A stretch of DNA of 64,000 nucleotides from Haloarcula rara. Lineage in GTDB: Archaea; Halobacteriota; Halobacteria; Halobacteriales; Haloarculaceae. Where the stretch lies: the NCBI RefSeq assembly GCF_029338235.1, contig NZ_CP119785.1:2728001-2792000 (forward strand). The letters run 5' to 3'. The position numbers and the translations under genes were made by a program. Position 1 is the stretch's first letter; the number at the start of each line of letters is the position of its first letter. The notes below the pieces were generated by a model. The model ran no database searches. It had not been told where the DNA came from and saw only the letters and a program-made list of their open reading frames with translations. Below, one piece after another: positions 61,602 to 64,000 of this stretch.

Positions 61602-62180
61602 ATGGCACGACCACACGTCGTCGGGGTCGTTGGCAGTCTCCGCGACGGGAGCTACACCCGCGTCGCCGTCGAACGCGCCCTGGATGCGGCCAGCGAGGCC
61701 GGCGCCACGACCGAACTGCTGGACCTCCGCGAGTACGACCTGCCCGTCTTCGACGCGGACGACCGCGAGGCGGGCGACGCGCCCGAACTCACACGCACCA
61801 TCCACGAGGCCGACTCGATACTGCTCGGAACGCCAGTCTATCACGGCTCGTACTCCGCCCCGCTGAAGAACGCGCTCGACTACTGTAGCTTCGACGAGTT
61901 CGAGAACAAGACGGTGGGCCTGCTGGCCGTCGCCGGCGGCGGATTCCCCATCACCGCGCTGGAACACCTCCGCTCTGTCTGCCGGGCGCTGAACTGCTGG
62001 GTCATCCCCCACCAGGCCGCGGTGCCGCGAGCCCGAAACGCCGTCGAGAACGGGGCGATTACCGACGAGGGAATCGACGAGCGCGTCGCGCGCCTGGGCG
62101 AGGAGGCCGTACAGTACGCCAACATCGAGCCGGACCCGCCGTGTCTGGAGAGCACGGAAAATGTCGGAGCGGGTGATTAG
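61602..62180 (+). CDS. NADPH-dependent FMN reductase-like flavoprotein
   Basis: 192 residues. The FMN-binding start VVGVVGSLRDGSYTRVAVER and LLGTPVYHGSYSAPLKNALD match the flavodoxin-like reductase family (SsuE/NADPH-dependent FMN reductase). Likely supplies reduced flavin or reduces quinones/azo compounds; the exact role is not given by context. Confidence 0.9.
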   Translation: MARPHVVGVVGSLRDGSYTRVAVERALDAASEAGATTELLDLREYDLPVFDADDREAGDAPELTRTIHEADSILLGTPVYHGSYSAPLKNALDYCSFDEFENKTVGLLAVAGGGFPITALEHLRSVCRALNCWVIPHQAAVPRARNAVENGAITDEGIDERVARLGEEAVQYANIEPDPPCLESTENVGAGD

Positions 62181-62222
62181 CCGTGCGGACGCTATGTCCA
62201 AGCCGTAAGCATCCGGTTCGAA

Positions 62223-62277
62223 GGAGCAGATGATTAGCCCTGAGGGCCGTGTGCCCGAACTCGTGAGCATCTGCTCC
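62223..62277. repeat. Inverted repeat in the gap after the flavoprotein gene
   Basis: GGAGCAGATG (62223-62232) pairs perfectly with CATCTGCTCC (62268-62277) across a 35-base loop. GATTAG occurs at 62175, 62232 and 62305. Role unclear (terminator or decayed repeat). The remainder of the 214-base gap shows nothing else. Confidence 0.4.
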
Positions 62278-62394
62278 GCAGGTGCAGCGACCGAAGGCGC
62301 CGACGATTAGCTGCTCACTGTGTGGTACCGGGCCCCCTCAGATAATGGAGCGGAACTCGCAATTGTCTTACTGACCGAGTCCGCAGACACACCC

Positions 62395-63033
62395 GTGACA
62401 CAGTGGGTCGAGACCACCGGCACGGGGCGCGACCGCGGGCCAGTGGCCATCGTGCGCGCCTGGGCGGAAGTCCTCCGGCGACCGCGACGGTTCTTCCGGA
62501 CCGGCATCGCCCCCGGTGACCAGGCGCCGGGCCTCATCTTCGCCTCGCTGGTCGTCCTCGTCGAGGAGCTGGGTCGCTTTCTCGTCGTCGAGCTCGCGTC
62601 ACGTGGCCTCGTCTCTACGGGACCGTTCCCCTACCCCGCCATTGGCGACTTTCCACCGGGCGTGGCCGTACTTGCCCTCCTGGGTATCATCGTCTTCGTC
62701 GCGCCCATCACGGTCCACCTGACGGCGGCGATACAGACGCTCTTGCTCGTGCCCACCGCGCCCGACCGGGGCGGTATCAGCGAGACGGTCCAGGTCATGT
62801 GCTACGCGATGGCTCCCTGCATCGTCGCGGGACTTCCCGTCCCGGAACTGCGCGTCCTCGTCACGCTGTGGGGTGCGGCGCTGTACGTCGTCGGCACGGC
62901 CGTCGTCCACGAGCTCAGTCTGCCGAAAGCGGTCGCCGTTGGAGCCCTCCCCGCTGCGATCATCTTCGGCTACGGCTTCCGGGGCTTTGACGCACTGTCG
63001 GCGCTCGGGATACTGCCGGCTATAAGTTCGTAA
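62395..63033 (+). CDS. Yip1-family membrane protein
   Basis: 212 residues from GTG 62395 (VTQWVETTGTGRDRGPVAIV). The family motif VRAWAEVLRRPRRFFRTGIA followed by GDQAPGLIFASLVVLVEELG opens a domain of about five membrane segments. GTG is preferred over the ATG-less frame upstream because homologues I recall begin M/VTQWVE. Function in archaea unknown. Confidence 0.82.
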   Translation: MTQWVETTGTGRDRGPVAIVRAWAEVLRRPRRFFRTGIAPGDQAPGLIFASLVVLVEELGRFLVVELASRGLVSTGPFPYPAIGDFPPGVAVLALLGIIVFVAPITVHLTAAIQTLLLVPTAPDRGGISETVQVMCYAMAPCIVAGLPVPELRVLVTLWGAALYVVGTAVVHELSLPKAVAVGALPAAIIFGYGFRGFDALSALGILPAISS

Positions 63034-63129
63034 AGATATTCGCACCCCTTGGGTGGCGAATTACTTCAGTTTGTTATAGCCGGCAGTATGAGTGCGAGCG
63101 GATTTTAGTACGGAGCCCGAAGGTGGGGT

Positions 63130-63393
63130 ATGCTCACGCTCGACATCGACCAGTTTATGCTCGAACTCAAGGACGGCGCGTTCAAGAACGTCGGCCCGTC
63201 GAACAAACAGGCGACGGTCAAGATGTACGACGTGGAGGGAGTCGACGTTCGCGAGTACGGCGACAAGCGCGTGAAACTCGCCTTCGAGGACGAACAGGGA
63301 AGCGAGATAGAGGTCGCGCTGTTCCCGGAACAGGCCAGCGCCGTTGCAGACGGCCTGCAACTGCTCGAATCGGAGAGTGAGGTCTTCGAGTGA
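63130..63393 (+). CDS. Conserved small acidic protein, unknown function
   Basis: 87 residues: MLTLDIDQFMLELKDGAFKN, then ATVKMYDVEGVDVREYGDKR and EIEVALFPEQASAVADGLQL. Mixed strand/helix pattern without signal or membrane segment. Good codon use; resembles small haloarchaeal hypothetical proteins but I cannot name the family. Confidence 0.65.
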   Translation: MLTLDIDQFMLELKDGAFKNVGPSNKQATVKMYDVEGVDVREYGDKRVKLAFEDEQGSEIEVALFPEQASAVADGLQLLESESEVFE

Positions 63394-63468
63394 GGGCCCG
63401 GTACGCTCGGGTTTTCTCGCGCGGCGAATTCGACAACAGTTTTAGGCCCCACCTGCTTGCATCGGTCA

Positions 63469-64000
63469 ATGGGTTCGTGTATCATTTGCGGCACATCCGT
63501 CGACGGACACATCTGTGACCTCCACGAGGAGGACGCGTTGTTCGAGTTCCGAGGGAATAGCGCCGACCAGCTGAACATTGGTCGATACTACCGCGGCAGC
63601 GTGGACGGCTTCGCCGAGTTCGGCGTCTTCGTCGACATCGGCGACAGCGTCACCGGCCTGCTCCACCGTAGCGAACTGGACCAGCGGCTCGACTCGCTGG
63701 ACTGGGAGCCGGGCGACGAGGTGTACGTCCAGGTCAAGAACGTCCGCGACAACGGCAACGTGGACCTGGGCTGGTCCATCCGACAGGCCGAACGCGAGTT
63801 CCGCGGCGTGCTCGTGGACGACCCCGACGTGGGCCACTCCACGCTGCTGGAAGAGGACGAGTCGGGAAACGCTGACGGGGACGGGGCGTCTGCTCAGTCC
63901 CCCGACACGTCCGCAGACGCGTCGGACGACACTGCCGCCGAAGACGATGCGGTCGAGGCAGCGACTGACACCGACGCCGCCGAGACAGACGCAGAGCCCG
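63469..64000 (+). CDS. Zinc-finger plus S1 domain protein (possibly DHH/RecJ-like), truncated by window end
   Basis: 177 residues visible. An N-terminal knuckle CIICGTSVDGHIC (C-x2-C-x8-C) is followed by an S1 OB domain at about residues 37-110 (GRYYRGSVDGFAEFGVFVDI, LLHRSELDQRLDSLDWEPGD). Then comes an acidic linker that runs off the window. I recall haloarchaeal proteins with this start that continue into a DHH phosphoesterase domain, but that part is outside, so it is only a suggestion. ATG 63469 follows TTTTAGG by about 30 bases. Confidence 0.82.
   Translation, partial: MGSCIICGTSVDGHICDLHEEDALFEFRGNSADQLNIGRYYRGSVDGFAEFGVFVDIGDSVTGLLHRSELDQRLDSLDWEPGDEVYVQVKNVRDNGNVDLGWSIRQAEREFRGVLVDDPDVGHSTLLEEDESGNADGDGASAQSPDTSADASDDTAAEDDAVEAATDTDAAETDAEP

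Overview
The window is chromosomal DNA from a halophilic archaeon (class Halobacteria). It is GC-rich with G/C-ending codons. The proteins are very acidic, most genes start without a leader about 30 bases after a TATA box, and many families are haloarchaeal (DUF5518, DUF5796, PGF-CTERM, amphi-Trp). The order tRNA-Ser, rps13, rps4, rps11, rpo3, tRNA-Leu, rpl18e, rpl13, rps9, rpo10, rpo6, eno, rps2 matches the ribosomal cluster known from Haloarcula marismortui. Rpo10 and Rpo6 even begin MMV and MNA, as the old names OrfMMV and OrfMNA describe. A member of Haloarculaceae is the best guess; genus and species cannot be fixed from sequence reading alone.

Layout. 1-6.5 kb: translation/transcription operon with two embedded tRNAs. 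6.6-13.8 kb: two DUF5518 membrane proteins, a beta-propeller lipoprotein, a cytochrome P450, a ribbon-helix-helix protein, then mevalonate kinase and isopentenyl phosphate kinase. 14-19.6 kb: RNase J, prenyl diphosphate synthase, an ArsA/Get3 ATPase, glutamyl-tRNA synthetase. 19.6-26.3 kb: a three-PAS histidine kinase, Hsp20, an alpha/beta hydrolase and two tandem propeller lipoproteins.

26.6-38.3 kb is the most interesting block: a Tad/type IV pilus-like assembly locus. It holds a secretion ATPase, a TadC-type membrane platform, four secreted or pilin-like proteins on the minus strand (one of 1042 residues), a DUF7311-like and a coiled-coil protein, a HerA-like ATPase and a divergent pilin-like protein. 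Four of its transcription units start exactly 30 bases after the same TTTAAGT element. A GLUG/CARDB-type PGF-CTERM surface protein follows directly.

41-53.6 kb: housekeeping and small conserved genes (CinA-like, NAD kinase-like, PhoU-type regulator, nitrilase, CDC48, shikimate kinase, chorismate mutase), a MazF/AbrB toxin-antitoxin pair and a CBS-domain membrane protein, with two foldback intergenic elements. 53.6-64 kb: a candidate small RNA, a frameshifted amphi-Trp gene, PadR regulator, AI-2E-type transporter, MgtC-family protein, MutY, UspA/APC permease pair, flavin reductase, Yip1-type membrane protein, and a truncated S1-domain protein at the edge. I saw no transposase, integrase, CRISPR array or rRNA. 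Domain and DUF names come from recognition of the sequence, not from a search.
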